64,000 nt of DNA from Shinella kummerowiae (GCF_009827055.1 NZ_WUMK01000015.1:1-64000), one strand, 5' to 3'. Positions 1-8,703 are shown, numbered from the stretch's first letter. Notes: generated by a model not told the origin, from the sequence alone. Numbers and translations are program-made.

Positions 1-6
1 TCGTGA

Positions 7-12
7 CCTCCC
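7..12 (-). promoter_or_regulatory. Ribosome binding site of a gene starting just outside the window
   Basis: On the minus strand this reads GGGAGG followed by six bases up to the window edge. That is the right spacing for a start codon immediately beyond position 1. It lies downstream of the smoE-like binding-protein gene, so the next gene is most likely a permease of the same ABC operon. The gene itself is not visible. Confidence 0.5.
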
Positions 13-141
13 TTTTCGCCGGCAGCTCCCCGCGCCGGGCAGGCATCGCATCCCCATCGGACCGAGCCCAAGTGCTATTGTCACACGTTTTCCCCGCTCC
101 GGCTGCCAGACTGACCGCGCCGGATGCAGACCCCATCTATC

Positions 142-169
142 GGCTGCCCGGAACGCGTCCCGGGCAGCC
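142..169 (-). terminator. Intercistronic stem-loop after smoE
   Basis: A perfect 10-bp stem (GGCTGCCCGG pairing with CCGGGCAGCC) with an 8-nt loop begins 20 nt after the smoE stop. No T-tract follows and a ribosome binding site lies further downstream. It is therefore more likely an attenuator or mRNA-stabilising hairpin than a full terminator. Such hairpins are common after periplasmic binding-protein genes, where they keep binding protein in excess over permease. Confidence 0.55.
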
Positions 170-189
170 CGTCCTTGGGGAGGAGGTTT

Positions 190-1503
190 TTACTTGATGT
201 AGCCGGCGCGGGTCATTTCACGCGTGGTGACCTGCTGTGCCTGGGCGAGTGCATCGTCGACCGTCATCTGGCCGGCAAGTGCTGCCGAGAAGAGCTGGCC
301 GACCGTCGTGCCGAGACCCTGGAATTCCGGGATGGCCACGAACTGCACGCCGACATAGGGCACCGGCTTGACGGCCGGGTTCTTCGGATCGGCCGCATCG
401 ATCGAGTCGAGCGTCATCTTGGCGAACGGAGCCGCCTTCTGGTACTCGGCGTTTTCATAGAGCGACTTGCGCGTGCCCGGGGGCACGTTCGCCCAGCCTT
501 CCTTCTCGGCGACGAGTGCCGCATATTCCTTGCTGGTTGCCCAGCCAATGAACTTCTCGGCCGCTTCGGTCTTCTGCGACCCTGCCGGGATGGCGAGGTT
601 CCAGGCCCAGAGCCAGTTGCCGCGCTTGCCGAGACCGGTATCGGGTGCGAGCGCATAACCGACCTTGTCGGCAACCGTCGATTCCTTCGGGTTCGATACG
701 AAGGACGCAGCGACCGTGGCGTCGATCCACATGCCGCAATTGCCCTGCTGGAAGAGCGCCAGGTTCTCGTTGAAGCCGTTCGAGGACGCGCCCTGCGGGC
801 CGGCGTCGTTCATCAGCTTGACGTAGAAATCGAGCGTGTTCTTCCATTCCGGCTGATCGAACTGCGGCGTCCACTTCTCGTCGAACCAGCGGGCGCCGAA
901 GGCGTTTGCGGTGGCGGTCAGGAAGGCCATGTTCTCGCCCCAGCCGGCCTTGCCGCGCAGGCAGATGCCGTTGATGCCGGCGGCACGGTCGGTCATCTTG
1001 CGGGCGGCGTCCGCGATGAACTCCCAGGTCGGGGCGTCGGGCATGGTGAGCCCGGCCTTTTCCATCAGGTCCTTGCGGTACATGACCATCGAGCTTTCGC
1101 CGTAGAACGGTGCAGCGTAGAGCTTGCCGTCTTCCCCGGTGAGGCCCGAACGAATGGCCGGCAGGAGATCGTCGACGTCGTAGTCGGCGCCGAGATTGTC
1201 GAGCGGCACGAGCCAGCCCTGTTTGGCCCAGATCGGAACTTCATAGGTCCCGATCGTCATGATGTCGTACTGGCCGCCCTTCGTCGCGACGTCGGTCGTG
1301 ACGCGTTCGCGCAGCACGTTTTCCTCGAGCGTCACCCACTCGAGCTGAATGTCCGGGTTCTTCGTGGTGAAGGCTTCCGTCAGCCCCTGCATGCGCACCA
1401 TGTCGCCATTGTTGACCGTCGCGATGGTGAGCGTTTCGGCGTTGGCGATTCCGCACAGGAGAGCAGCCGAGCAGGTGCCCAGCAGAAGGGTTCTCAAATT
1501 CAT
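190..1503 (-). CDS. smoE: Polyol (sorbitol/mannitol) ABC transporter substrate-binding protein
   Basis: A periplasmic binding protein of 437 aa, family 1 (sugar type). From the second of two tandem ATG codons it has a classic Sec signal (MNLRTLLLGTCSAALL, cut after GIANA); GGGAGG lies 6 nt upstream of that ATG. The mature start TLTIATVNNGDMVRMQ, the VTLEENVLRERVTTD stretch and the TIGTYEVPIWAKQGWLVPLDNL region resemble rhizobial and Rhodobacter SmoE, which delivers sorbitol or mannitol to SmoFGK. The SorC-type regulator gene lies directly upstream on the same strand, separated by 180 bp (1504-1683) that should hold the operon promoter. Permease genes are expected beyond the left edge. Family is certain; the exact polyol is inferred. 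Confidence 0.85.
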   Translation of the reverse strand: MNLRTLLLGTCSAALLCGIANAETLTIATVNNGDMVRMQGLTEAFTTKNPDIQLEWVTLEENVLRERVTTDVATKGGQYDIMTIGTYEVPIWAKQGWLVPLDNLGADYDVDDLLPAIRSGLTGEDGKLYAAPFYGESSMVMYRKDLMEKAGLTMPDAPTWEFIADAARKMTDRAAGINGICLRGKAGWGENMAFLTATANAFGARWFDEKWTPQFDQPEWKNTLDFYVKLMNDAGPQGASSNGFNENLALFQQGNCGMWIDATVAASFVSNPKESTVADKVGYALAPDTGLGKRGNWLWAWNLAIPAGSQKTEAAEKFIGWATSKEYAALVAEKEGWANVPPGTRKSLYENAEYQKAAPFAKMTLDSIDAADPKNPAVKPVPYVGVQFVAIPEFQGLGTTVGQLFSAALAGQMTVDDALAQAQQVTTREMTRAGYIK

Positions 1504-1683
1504 CATCTTCCTCCCAGAAGGGTTTTGAGCATTTGCTTCGCTCATGGGCAATTACCCACATATTGCCGTGTGAAGTCAACGACCAATCGTTGCTGCATCG
1601 CACAAAGCGAGGCAGCAGACTTTGAATCTGCTAGGAAATTTCTGTGTGGTGGTGGGGCTCCGGCCGGGCGGGAGGAGCCTGCG

Positions 1684-2637
1684 TCAGGCCGAAAGCAGGT
1701 ACCGGGCCGTCGACTCGTCGGTGATGACACCGTTGATCATGCCGCCGCGAAGGGCGGCAAGGAGGGCGAGATGTTTGCGTTTACCCTTGGCGAGGCCGAT
1801 GACCGTCGTCGTCTCGCGCGGCGGCAGCGGAACCGAAGCGACACGCTCGTTGATGCTGTTGTCGAGCAGCCTGCCGTTGCGGTCGAACATCCAGCCGCAG
1901 ATCTCGCCCGCGGCTCCCTCCTCCATCAGCCGCGCCATTTCCTCCGGATCGAGGAAGCCGTCGAGGCAGAGCGGCGCATCCGCGCCGAGTTCGCCGATAC
2001 CGACGAAGGCGACGTCGGCCTCGCGGCCAAGCCGCAGGGTCGACTGCACGAGGCTCTGCTTGTGCAGGAGGTCGCGTTCCTCCGTGGAGGAGACGAGAAC
2101 CGGCAGTGGCATGGGGTAATGCCGCGCCTTCACGGCATCGGCCATGGAGAAGATGACGTTGTAATAGGCGGCCGAACCGTCAGGACCGATATTGCCGGTC
2201 AGCGACATGATGCGGTGCTGCGGACATTCCATGGTGGGCAGCTGGTCGATCGCCGCTTTCAGCGTGCGCCCCGTCCCGACGGCGAGTACGATCGGTTCGC
2301 TCTTCTTCAGCCAGCGTTCGATTTCCGCCGCACCCGCTTCGGCGATGCCGATCGTCGTCGAACTGGAGCCCGGGTCGCTCGGCACGATATCGACATGCAC
2401 GAGCGAAAACTTCTTGCGCAGCGCCTCGCCCAGCTCGAGGCATTCGGCGATCGGGTGGTCGAGGCGCACCTTTATCAGCCGCTCGGCGACGGCGAGCGAA
2501 ACCAGGCGTTGTGCCGACTGGCGCGAAATGCCCATGGCGGAGGCGATCTCGTCCTGCGTGCGGCCGGCGACGTAATAGAGCCAGCCGGCCCTCGCCGCAT
2601 CATCCAGCCGCCCGGCTGTTTCCGTCCGCTTCGCCAT
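1684..2637 (-). CDS. SorC/DeoR-type sugar-binding transcriptional regulator
   Basis: A regulator of 317 aa. The N-terminal helix-turn-helix is obvious: LYYVAGRTQDEIASAMGISR, then QSAQRLVSLAVAERL, typical of the SorC family. It is followed by a sugar-phosphate-isomerase-like effector domain (VLAVGTGRTLKAAIDQLP, then SLTGNIGPDGSAAYYN). I chose the ATG with GGGGA about 7 nt upstream; a longer frame starts 48 nt earlier without a good ribosome site. Its position upstream of and co-oriented with the smoE-like gene suggests that it controls the polyol operon, as SmoC does in Rhodobacter. The ligand is not deducible from sequence. Confidence 0.85.
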   Translation of the reverse strand: MAKRTETAGRLDDAARAGWLYYVAGRTQDEIASAMGISRQSAQRLVSLAVAERLIKVRLDHPIAECLELGEALRKKFSLVHVDIVPSDPGSSSTTIGIAEAGAAEIERWLKKSEPIVLAVGTGRTLKAAIDQLPTMECPQHRIMSLTGNIGPDGSAAYYNVIFSMADAVKARHYPMPLPVLVSSTEERDLLHKQSLVQSTLRLGREADVAFVGIGELGADAPLCLDGFLDPEEMARLMEEGAAGEICGWMFDRNGRLLDNSINERVASVPLPPRETTTVIGLAKGKRKHLALLAALRGGMINGVITDESTARYLLSA

Positions 2638-2819
2638 CGTATTCCCCGCTTGTTTCACCCGATTTGCTGCATCTTTTCGGGTCATCTGTCAAACGCCACA
2701 TGATGCCGCGACAAGAACAGCCTCTGATGCCCGGCCCCGTCACCGACTTGAAAACATAACCAAAAATCTCATGTTTTTCGACGCTGAACCGCCTGAGAAA
2801 CCGGCATTTCTTTTAAGTT

Positions 2820-2835
2820 TTTACCGTTTGATAAA
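2820..2835. promoter_or_regulatory. Possible RutR-like operator upstream of preT
   Basis: The 16-mer TTTACCGTTTGATAAA fits the RutR consensus TTGACCA-NN-TGGTCAA at 10 of 14 defined positions by eye. It lies about 60 bp upstream of preT. The octamer TTACCGTT occurs inside it (2821-2828) and again at 2850-2857, so two half-sites are present. The match is weak alone, but a better site lies next to the rutR-like gene. The rest of the 256-bp divergent region 2638-2893 is AT-rich promoter-like DNA. Confidence 0.3.
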
Positions 2836-2893
2836 AAAATAAACCTGAGTTACCGTTCTGTCATTCAAAAGCCCACGCGAATGGGAGAATAAC

Positions 2894-4255
2894 ATGGGAA
2901 CGACGCAATCTGGGATCCATCGGGGGCGTCTTGCGCCTGCCGAATACGAAACGAACTTTTCCGATCTTCACCCGCGCCTCGACGATCATGAGGCGCTGGT
3001 CGCAGCCGACCGCTGCTACTTCTGTCATGACGCGCCGTGCATGACGGCCTGTCCCACCTCCATCGACATTCCGCTGTTCATCCGCCAGATCTCGACGGGC
3101 AATCCGATCGGCTCGGCGAAGACGATCTTCGACCAGAACATTTTAGGCGGCATGTGCGCCCGCGTCTGTCCCACCGAAACGCTGTGCGAACAGGCCTGCG
3201 TGCGCAACACCGCCGAGCACCGCCCCGTGGAAATCGGCCGCCTGCAACGCTACGCGACAGACGTCGCGATGACGGAGAACAAACATTTCTACGAGCGCGC
3301 CGAGCGTACCGGCAAGGCCGTCGCCGTTGTCGGCGCCGGCCCGGCAGGCCTTGCCAGCGCCCATCGCCTTGCCATGAACGGCCATGACGTCGTGGTCTTC
3401 GATGCCCGCGAAAAGGCCGGCGGCCTCAACGAATACGGCATCGCCACCTACAAGACGGTCGACGATTTCGCCCAGAAGGAAGTCGATTACGTGCTGGCGA
3501 TCGGCGGCATCGAGGTGAAGAACGGCCTGAAACTTGGCCGCGACTTCACGCTCGCCGACCTTACCGCCAATTTCGACGCCGTCTTCCTCGGCATGGGCCT
3601 TGCCGGCGTCAACGCACTGCGCGCCGAAGGCGAAACCTTGCCGGGAGTGGTTGATGCCGTCGATTTCATCGCGGAACTACGCCAGGCCGAGGACAAAGCC
3701 GCCATCCCGGTCGGCCGCCGTGTCGTCGTCATCGGCGGCGGCATGACGGCAATCGACGCCGCCGTGCAGGCCAAACTGCTCGGCGCAGAGGAAGTGACGA
3801 TCTGCTACCGCCGCGGCAAGGAGCATATGAACGCCTCGCCGTTCGAGCAGGATCTTGCCGCTTCCAAGGGCGTGATGATCCGCCACTGGCTGCAGCCGAA
3901 GCGCGTCATCGCCAAGGATGGGCATGTTGCCGGCATCGAGGTGGAATATACCGAGATGCGCGATGGCACGTTGACCGGCACCGGCGAGACCGGTGTGCTG
4001 GCAGCTGACCAGGTCTTCAAGGCGATCGGGCAGAGTTTCGAGGCCTCGGGCCTCGGTTCGCTTGCCATGTCCGGCGGCCGGATCGTCATCGATTCCGAAG
4101 GTCGCACCTCGGTCCCCAATGTCTGGGCGGGTGGCGACTGCGTGAAGGCCGGCGAGGACCTGACGGTCACCTCCGTCGCCCAGGGGCGCGATGCCGCCGA
4201 TTCCATCAACCGCATGCTGGCTGCCGGTGCGCAGCCCGCCGTCGCCGTCGCTTGA
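2894..4255 (+). CDS. preT: NAD-dependent dihydropyrimidine dehydrogenase, PreT subunit
   Basis: A protein of 453 aa, the flavin/NAD half of bacterial dihydropyrimidine dehydrogenase, which reduces uracil and thymine in the first step of reductive pyrimidine breakdown. N-terminal Fe-S cysteines are C41, C44, C49, C53 and C88, C92, C98, C102 (motifs CYFCHDAPCMTAC and CARVCPTETLCEQAC), as in GltD-like proteins. FAD binding is shown by VAVVGAGPAGLAS (about residues 143-155). The NAD(P)-binding GxGxxG is VVVIGGGMTAIDAA (about 277-290), and a C-terminal WAGGDCVKAGEDLTVT completes the fold. The ATG is preceded by GGGAGAATAAC. preA follows after 12 bp, so the two are surely co-translated. Substrate assignment rests on preA and the distal dihydropyrimidinase genes. 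Confidence 0.93.
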   Translation: MGTTQSGIHRGRLAPAEYETNFSDLHPRLDDHEALVAADRCYFCHDAPCMTACPTSIDIPLFIRQISTGNPIGSAKTIFDQNILGGMCARVCPTETLCEQACVRNTAEHRPVEIGRLQRYATDVAMTENKHFYERAERTGKAVAVVGAGPAGLASAHRLAMNGHDVVVFDAREKAGGLNEYGIATYKTVDDFAQKEVDYVLAIGGIEVKNGLKLGRDFTLADLTANFDAVFLGMGLAGVNALRAEGETLPGVVDAVDFIAELRQAEDKAAIPVGRRVVVIGGGMTAIDAAVQAKLLGAEEVTICYRRGKEHMNASPFEQDLAASKGVMIRHWLQPKRVIAKDGHVAGIEVEYTEMRDGTLTGTGETGVLAADQVFKAIGQSFEASGLGSLAMSGGRIVIDSEGRTSVPNVWAGGDCVKAGEDLTVTSVAQGRDAADSINRMLAAGAQPAVAVA

Positions 4256-4267
4256 GGGAGATGAGAC

Positions 4268-5581
4268 ATGGCTGATCTTCGCAACAATTTCGTCGGCATC
4301 AAATCGCCCAATCCGTTCTGGCTCGCCTCTGCACCGCCGACCGACAAGGCCTACAATGTCGAGCGCGCCTTCAAGGCGGGCTGGGGCGGCGTGGTCTGGA
4401 AGACGCTCGGCGAGGAAGGCCCGCCGGTCGTCAACGTCAACGGCCCGCGCTACGGCGCGATCTGGGGCGCCGACCGCCGGCTTCTCGGCTTGAACAACAT
4501 CGAATTGATCACCGACCGCGACCTCTACACCAACCTGCGCGAAATGAAGCAGGTCAAGATGAACTGGCCGGACAGGGCGCTGATCGCCTCGATCATGGTG
4601 CCCTGCGAGGAGGAGAGCTGGAAGGCGATCCTGCCGCTGGTAGAGGAGACCGGCGCCGACGGCATCGAGCTCAACTTCGGCTGTCCGCACGGCATGTCCG
4701 AGCGCGGCATGGGTGCCGCCGTCGGTCAGGTGCCGGAATATATCGAAATGGTCGTGCGCTGGTGCAAGCAATACACGCGCATGCCCGTCATTACCAAGCT
4801 GACGCCTAATATCACCGACATTCGCAAGCCCGCCCGCGCCGCCAAGGCCGGCGGCACCGATGCCGTGTCGCTGATCAACACGATCAACTCGATTGTTTCC
4901 GTCGATCTCGACAGTTTTGCCCCGAACCCGACGGTCGGCGGCAAGGGCACGCATGGCGGCTATTGCGGCCCGGCGGTGAAGCCCATCGCCCTCAACATGG
5001 TGGCCGAGATCGCCCGCGACCCGGAAACCCACGGCCTGCCGATCTCCGGCATCGGCGGCATCACCACCTGGCGCGATGCCGCGGAATTCCTGGTGCTCGG
5101 CGCCGGCAACGTGCAGGTCTGCACGGCCGCCATGACCTACGGCTTCAAGATCGTGCAGGAAATGATCACCGGCCTGTCCGACTGGATGGACGCCAAGGGC
5201 CATCGCGACCTTGACGACATCTGCGGCCGCGCCGTGCCGAATGTCACCGACTGGCAGTATCTCAACCTCAACTACATCGCCAAGGCGCATATCGACCAGG
5301 ATGCCTGCATCAAATGCGGCCGCTGCCACATTGCCTGCGAGGACACCTCGCACCAGGCGATCACGCAGTTCGTCGATGGCCTGCGCCATTTCGAGGTGAT
5401 GGAAGACGAATGCGTCGGCTGCAATCTCTGCGTCAACGTCTGCCCGGTGGAGAACTGCATCACCATGGTCGGCCTCGAACCCGGCGTGCTGGACCAGCGC
5501 ACCGGCAAGCCCGTCGATCCGAACTACGCCAACTGGACGACGCACCCCAACAATCCGATGGCGAAGCAGGCTGCGGAGTAA
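4268..5581 (+). CDS. preA: NAD-dependent dihydropyrimidine dehydrogenase, PreA subunit
   Basis: A protein of 437 aa, the FMN/Fe-S catalytic half. The TIM-barrel dihydroorotate-dehydrogenase-like domain includes the active-site loop NFGCPHGMSERGMG; C139 and H141 correspond to the catalytic Cys-Pro-His of mammalian DPD. FMN-binding stretches GIGGITTWRDAAEF and VCTAAM follow. Two C-terminal 4Fe-4S ferredoxin motifs are CIKCGRCHIAC (from about residue 348) and CVGCNLCVNVCP (from about 382). The ribosome site GGGAGATGAGAC overlaps the end of preT. With PreT it would make 5,6-dihydrouracil or dihydrothymine, the substrates of the dihydropyrimidinase encoded at 13.4 kb. Confidence 0.94.
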   Translation: MADLRNNFVGIKSPNPFWLASAPPTDKAYNVERAFKAGWGGVVWKTLGEEGPPVVNVNGPRYGAIWGADRRLLGLNNIELITDRDLYTNLREMKQVKMNWPDRALIASIMVPCEEESWKAILPLVEETGADGIELNFGCPHGMSERGMGAAVGQVPEYIEMVVRWCKQYTRMPVITKLTPNITDIRKPARAAKAGGTDAVSLINTINSIVSVDLDSFAPNPTVGGKGTHGGYCGPAVKPIALNMVAEIARDPETHGLPISGIGGITTWRDAAEFLVLGAGNVQVCTAAMTYGFKIVQEMITGLSDWMDAKGHRDLDDICGRAVPNVTDWQYLNLNYIAKAHIDQDACIKCGRCHIACEDTSHQAITQFVDGLRHFEVMEDECVGCNLCVNVCPVENCITMVGLEPGVLDQRTGKPVDPNYANWTTHPNNPMAKQAAE

Positions 5582-5596
5582 CCTTCTCTGGCAAAA

Positions 5597-5627
5597 TCGA
5601 TCGCAGGGCTTCGCGTTCTGCGATCGA
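5597..5627. terminator. Stem-loop between convergent preA and a DMT exporter gene
   Basis: A perfect 10-bp stem, TCGATCGCAG pairing with CTGCGATCGA, with an 11-nt loop, lies 15 nt after the preA stop and 25 nt before the end of the opposing gene. No strong T-tract flanks it on either side. It could act as a bidirectional terminator or mRNA end-stabiliser. Confidence 0.5.
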
Positions 5628-5652
5628 ACTTTGGGTGAGGACGGTAAGGAAG

Positions 5653-6549
5653 TCAGCGTTTTCTCAAGATCGGGAAGACCATTCCAAATGTTATGCTGGC
5701 AATTGCGATGATCTGGGAAGGCGTCAATGTTTCACCCAGCACCGCCATGCCTGCCACCGCCGTCGCCACCGGAATGCACGGCATGAACAGCGAAGCCTGT
5801 TGCGGGCCTAGTTGGCGAACCACGTAGGTGTAGAGCACCACCGCGACCGCACCGGCGAGAAAACCCTGGATCACCAATTGCGTGGCGATCTCGGCCATGG
5901 ATGCCGTTGCCAGTCCGCTCGGCGCCAGAGCGTGCAGCAAGGGAAGCGGCAGGCAGGAGAAGAGGACAACGGCGATCGTCGTGGTCACCGCATCGAGCGA
6001 CCAGAGCCTCACCAGCACCGCATAGACCGCAAACATGATCCCCGATCCAGCGAACAGCAGATCGCCGCGCAGCGTGTCGCCTGCGACGGCACCCGCATGA
6101 AACACGAACAGCAGTAACCCCGCGATGACCGCGGCAATGCCGACCTTGCGCGCGCCGGATACCTTGTCCTTGAACACGATGCGCGAGAACACGAAGGAGA
6201 AGAACAGGATGGAGGCGGGCGACAGCGCGGCGGCATGGCTCGCCGGTGCATATGTCAGCCCCTGATTGATGATCAGCGGATAGGGCAAGCCCGTCAGCAG
6301 GGCCAGAAGAATGGCCTTGCGCCAGCCGAGCGCCCTCAGCTTTCCGGTGCCGGCCGTCCACAACACCGGCAAGAAGACGAAGGCAGCACCGAGAAAGCGC
6401 AGGCTCACAATATCGGCCGCCGTCAGGTGTTCGCGCAGGCTGTAGCGGGCGGCAACGAACTGGATAGTGGTGATCGCGACGAACACAATTCCCGCCAGAA
6501 TGGCCAGCCGCTTGCTGCCGGCATTGTCTCCGATCATCGCGATATGCAC
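5653..6549 (-). CDS. DMT-superfamily (EamA) transporter
   Basis: An inner-membrane protein of 298 aa with about ten hydrophobic segments and the internally repeated EamA layout, for example the first segment LAILAGIVFVAITTIQFVAA and the paired GMVFPIL end. Members are mostly metabolite or amino-acid exporters. I chose a GTG start (VHIAMIGDNAG) because GGGAGG lies 5 nt upstream; the ATG four codons later and a longer upstream frame have poorer ribosome sites. It is divergent from an Lrp/AsnC regulator across 128 bp, a common pairing in which the regulator controls the exporter. Substrate unknown. Confidence 0.85.
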   Translation of the reverse strand: MHIAMIGDNAGSKRLAILAGIVFVAITTIQFVAARYSLREHLTAADIVSLRFLGAAFVFLPVLWTAGTGKLRALGWRKAILLALLTGLPYPLIINQGLTYAPASHAAALSPASILFFSFVFSRIVFKDKVSGARKVGIAAVIAGLLLFVFHAGAVAGDTLRGDLLFAGSGIMFAVYAVLVRLWSLDAVTTTIAVVLFSCLPLPLLHALAPSGLATASMAEIATQLVIQGFLAGAVAVVLYTYVVRQLGPQQASLFMPCIPVATAVAGMAVLGETLTPSQIIAIASITFGMVFPILRKR

Positions 6550-6677
6550 GTATGCCTCCCTCGTGGCGGGACGGGCCTCGCCCGTGACAATCACATGCTA
6601 TTGCTCAATCATGCGCGCCTAAATATATTGAATTTCCGCATTTAAAGTGAAAATCACCATTCTTTGGATGATATAGC

Positions 6678-7151
6678 GTGAATCATGAACTTGCCGATCT
6701 CGACGCGATCGACCGCACCCTGCTGAGGCTCCTTCAGGAAGACGGACGGCGCACCACGCTCGAACTGGCCAATCGGGTCGGCCTGTCGCCGACGGGTGCC
6801 AGCCAGCGCGTCAAGCGCCTGTTTCGCGAGGGTTATGTAAAAGCCGTCAGGGCGATCCTTGACCCAAAAAAGATCGGCCGGGGCACGGTGGTGTTCATAC
6901 AGGTCCGCCTCGACCACACCGCACCGCATATTTTCGAGCGGTTTTCCGATGCGATCTCGAAGGCGCCCGAAGTGCTGGAATGCCACATGGTCATCGGCGG
7001 CTTTGACTATCTCGTCAAAGCGAGAATTGCCGACATGTCGCTGTTTCAGGACTTTCTGGAGCGGGTGATCCTGCCTTTGCCCGGCGTAAGAGAAACCCAC
7101 ACCTATGCATCGGTAGGGGATGTAAAGCCCGACGCCGTGCTGCCGATTTAG
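6678..7151 (+). CDS. Lrp/AsnC-family transcriptional regulator
   Basis: A regulator of 157 aa. Residues 8-65 form an AsnC-type helix-turn-helix (LDAIDRTLLRLLQEDGRR, then LELANRVGLSPTGASQRVKRL). Residues 70-150 form the RAM ligand-binding domain (RGTVVFIQVRLDHTAP, VLECHMVIGGFDYLVKARI, LPGVRETHTYASV). The frame opens with GTG; the nearest ATG upstream runs into a stop at once. It is transcribed away from the EamA exporter gene and probably regulates it in response to an amino acid. Confidence 0.9.
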   Translation: MNHELADLDAIDRTLLRLLQEDGRRTTLELANRVGLSPTGASQRVKRLFREGYVKAVRAILDPKKIGRGTVVFIQVRLDHTAPHIFERFSDAISKAPEVLECHMVIGGFDYLVKARIADMSLFQDFLERVILPLPGVRETHTYASVGDVKPDAVLPI

Positions 7152-7206
7152 TCATCGAGAGGTTGTGCGGATTTGCTGCGGTCCGGCCGAGACGCGCGAG
7201 CCGGAA

Positions 7207-7360
7207 CTCACCCGAAGAAATTAAAGCTCTGCCCCGCGCTATAGGCCAGCAGCGCCAGCCCCGCGAAATACACGATCGTCAGCACGACCAGCCCCGTCGC
7301 GTTGCGAGATGCCGGCGGCAAGCAGCAGCATGGCGACGCCGGGGGAGCGTGGCAGTGTGA
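7207..7360 (-). pseudogene. Fragment duplicating the 3' end of exoD
   Basis: Positions 7207-7255 are identical over 49 bp to 7954-8002, which hold the stop codon and last codons of the intact exoD gene. Similarity continues to about 7360 with substitutions and a deletion of roughly 20-25 bp. On the minus strand the fragment still reads the C-terminus SAGQSFNFFG and the stop, but the rest of the gene is absent. With the intact copy it brackets the small secreted-protein gene at 7424-7858. The 7152-7423 stretch otherwise shows nothing recognisable. Confidence 0.8.
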
Positions 7361-7423
7361 GCGGTAATCGCGCCAGACCTTTACCCACTGCCATTCGAGA
7401 GCGTTATGCCCCCGCGTTGGCTT

Positions 7424-7858
7424 TCATCGTTCTTTTCGCACGCTGTTACAGCTTATATTTAAGTATTCTGGCACAATTAAACGTTCACCTGTACCGCGTA
7501 CAGCCATTCTGTAAGCTGAAAAGCCATAGGCATCGGCCATCAATTTATTTGGAATCAATATAATTGGAGCCCGATTTTCCGAGCGATCGGTTTCAACGAA
7601 GTGTCTGGCATCTTCCATGACCGGAAAAACGACAGCCGACCCTTCATCGCCGTAAAGTCCTTTCAGGGTATATTTGTTTTCCTCATTCTCCGCCGGATGA
7701 AGTTCAAAACTCATGGGAGGCCCAGACACCGACACGCATACCTTGTTGCTGTCACACGCGCTGATGGGGTGGCAGGACCAAGGCGGCCCCCCTGGCATCT
7801 CCATGGCCAAAGCAGGAGATGTAAAAACAACAAAAAGCATCAAGGGATTCGGTCTCAA
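7424..7858 (-). CDS. Small secreted protein of unknown function
   Basis: About 144 aa. A TTG start gives a credible signal peptide (RPNPLMLFVVFTSPALA, cut before MEMPGG), with AAGGGATG as a weak ribosome site upstream; a longer ATG frame begins at 7900. The mature part has a Cys pair in WSCHPISACDSNKVCVSV, then a lipocalin-like mix of short beta stretches (MSFELHPAENEENKYTLKGL, APIILIPNKLMADAYGFSAY). That pattern recalls small periplasmic proteins but I do not recognise a family. The region is more AT-rich than its neighbours and lies between two copies of the exoD 3' end, which suggests recent insertion. Confidence 0.6.
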   Translation of the reverse strand: MRPNPLMLFVVFTSPALAMEMPGGPPWSCHPISACDSNKVCVSVSGPPMSFELHPAENEENKYTLKGLYGDEGSAVVFPVMEDARHFVETDRSENRAPIILIPNKLMADAYGFSAYRMAVRGTGERLIVPEYLNISCNSVRKER

Positions 7859-7954
7859 AAACGCGCATCCCTTGGAGCAGGTGTTGGTGAAAGATGGCAT
7901 TCGACTTGCCAGGACTTGTTGAACTCCGGCAGGGAACAGGTCGGCATGGAACTC

Positions 7955-8593
7955 TCACCCGAAGAAATTAAAGCTCTGCCCCGCGCTATAGGCCAGCAGC
8001 GCTAACCCCGCGAAATAGACGATCGTCAGAACCACCATCACATACCCCCCAAGCACCACCAGCCCGTCGCGCTGCGAAATGCCGGCGGCGAGCAGCAGGA
8101 TGGCGACGCCGGGCAGTGTGTTGGAGAAGGGAATGAGGCCAAGCGGCGCCATGAGGAGAATGCCGGCACCCATCAGCACAAGGCCGTTGACGCGGTTCAT
8201 GAGGGCGCCGCCGGTCAGGCCCGTTAGCCGCGGCTTGAAGAACCGGTCGAACTTGCGCAGGAACGTGACGCCGCGTTCCAGCACCGGCCGGAGCTTGCCG
8301 CTTTCCAGCCGCCGGTCGGCGACCTTTTGCGGCAGCCAGGGCAACCGGTTGAGCGTGATCGCCGCGCTGATCAGCACGATGCCGGCGCCGAACACCGTCG
8401 AGACGCCCGGAATGGACACGGGAAAGAGGAATGGCAGCGAGAGGAAGGCGCAAAGCAACAGCAGGCCGCTTTCGCCCATCATCGCCAGAAGATCGCGCAG
8501 CGTGATGTGCTCGCCCTTGATCGAGTGAATGATGTCCTCGAGCAATTCGCTCGTCTTGCGGTCCGTATCCTTGAAGCCGATGGCCGTCGTCAT
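7955..8593 (-). CDS. exoD: ExoD-family exopolysaccharide synthesis protein
   Basis: An integral membrane protein of 212 aa of the ExoD family. ExoD of Sinorhizobium affects exopolysaccharide production and alkaline tolerance; its biochemical role is unknown. Recognisable features are the soluble N-terminus TSELLEDIIHSIKGEHITLRD, the paired segment SGLLLLCAFLSLPFLFPVSIPG, and a second half repeating the theme (LVLMGAGILLMAPLGLIPFSN, LPGVAILLLAAGISQRDG). The ATG follows AGAGGACACTTC. The 3' end is the source of the duplicated fragment at 7207-7360. Confidence 0.88.
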   Translation of the reverse strand: MTTAIGFKDTDRKTSELLEDIIHSIKGEHITLRDLLAMMGESGLLLLCAFLSLPFLFPVSIPGVSTVFGAGIVLISAAITLNRLPWLPQKVADRRLESGKLRPVLERGVTFLRKFDRFFKPRLTGLTGGALMNRVNGLVLMGAGILLMAPLGLIPFSNTLPGVAILLLAAGISQRDGLVVLGGYVMVVLTIVYFAGLALLAYSAGQSFNFFG

Positions 8594-8703
8594 GAAGTGT
8601 CCTCTCAAGTGCCGCCGGCATATGGGCGGAGATTGCGGCATTCCTGTGGGGTGGCGCATCGCTCCCCACCGGTCTATGACCGCATCGCGCAGCAGACAAT
8701 AGG

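Noticed and set aside
124-2703. Open frame of 859 codons on the plus strand
   Set aside because: It is antisense to smoE and the SorC regulator, which have clear domains, ribosome sites and a signal peptide. Long antisense frames are expected in GC-rich DNA.
7163-7563. Small plus-strand frames around 7.2-7.5 kb
   Set aside because: They lie across the exoD fragment and the secreted-protein gene in other frames, with no ribosome site or recognisable protein.
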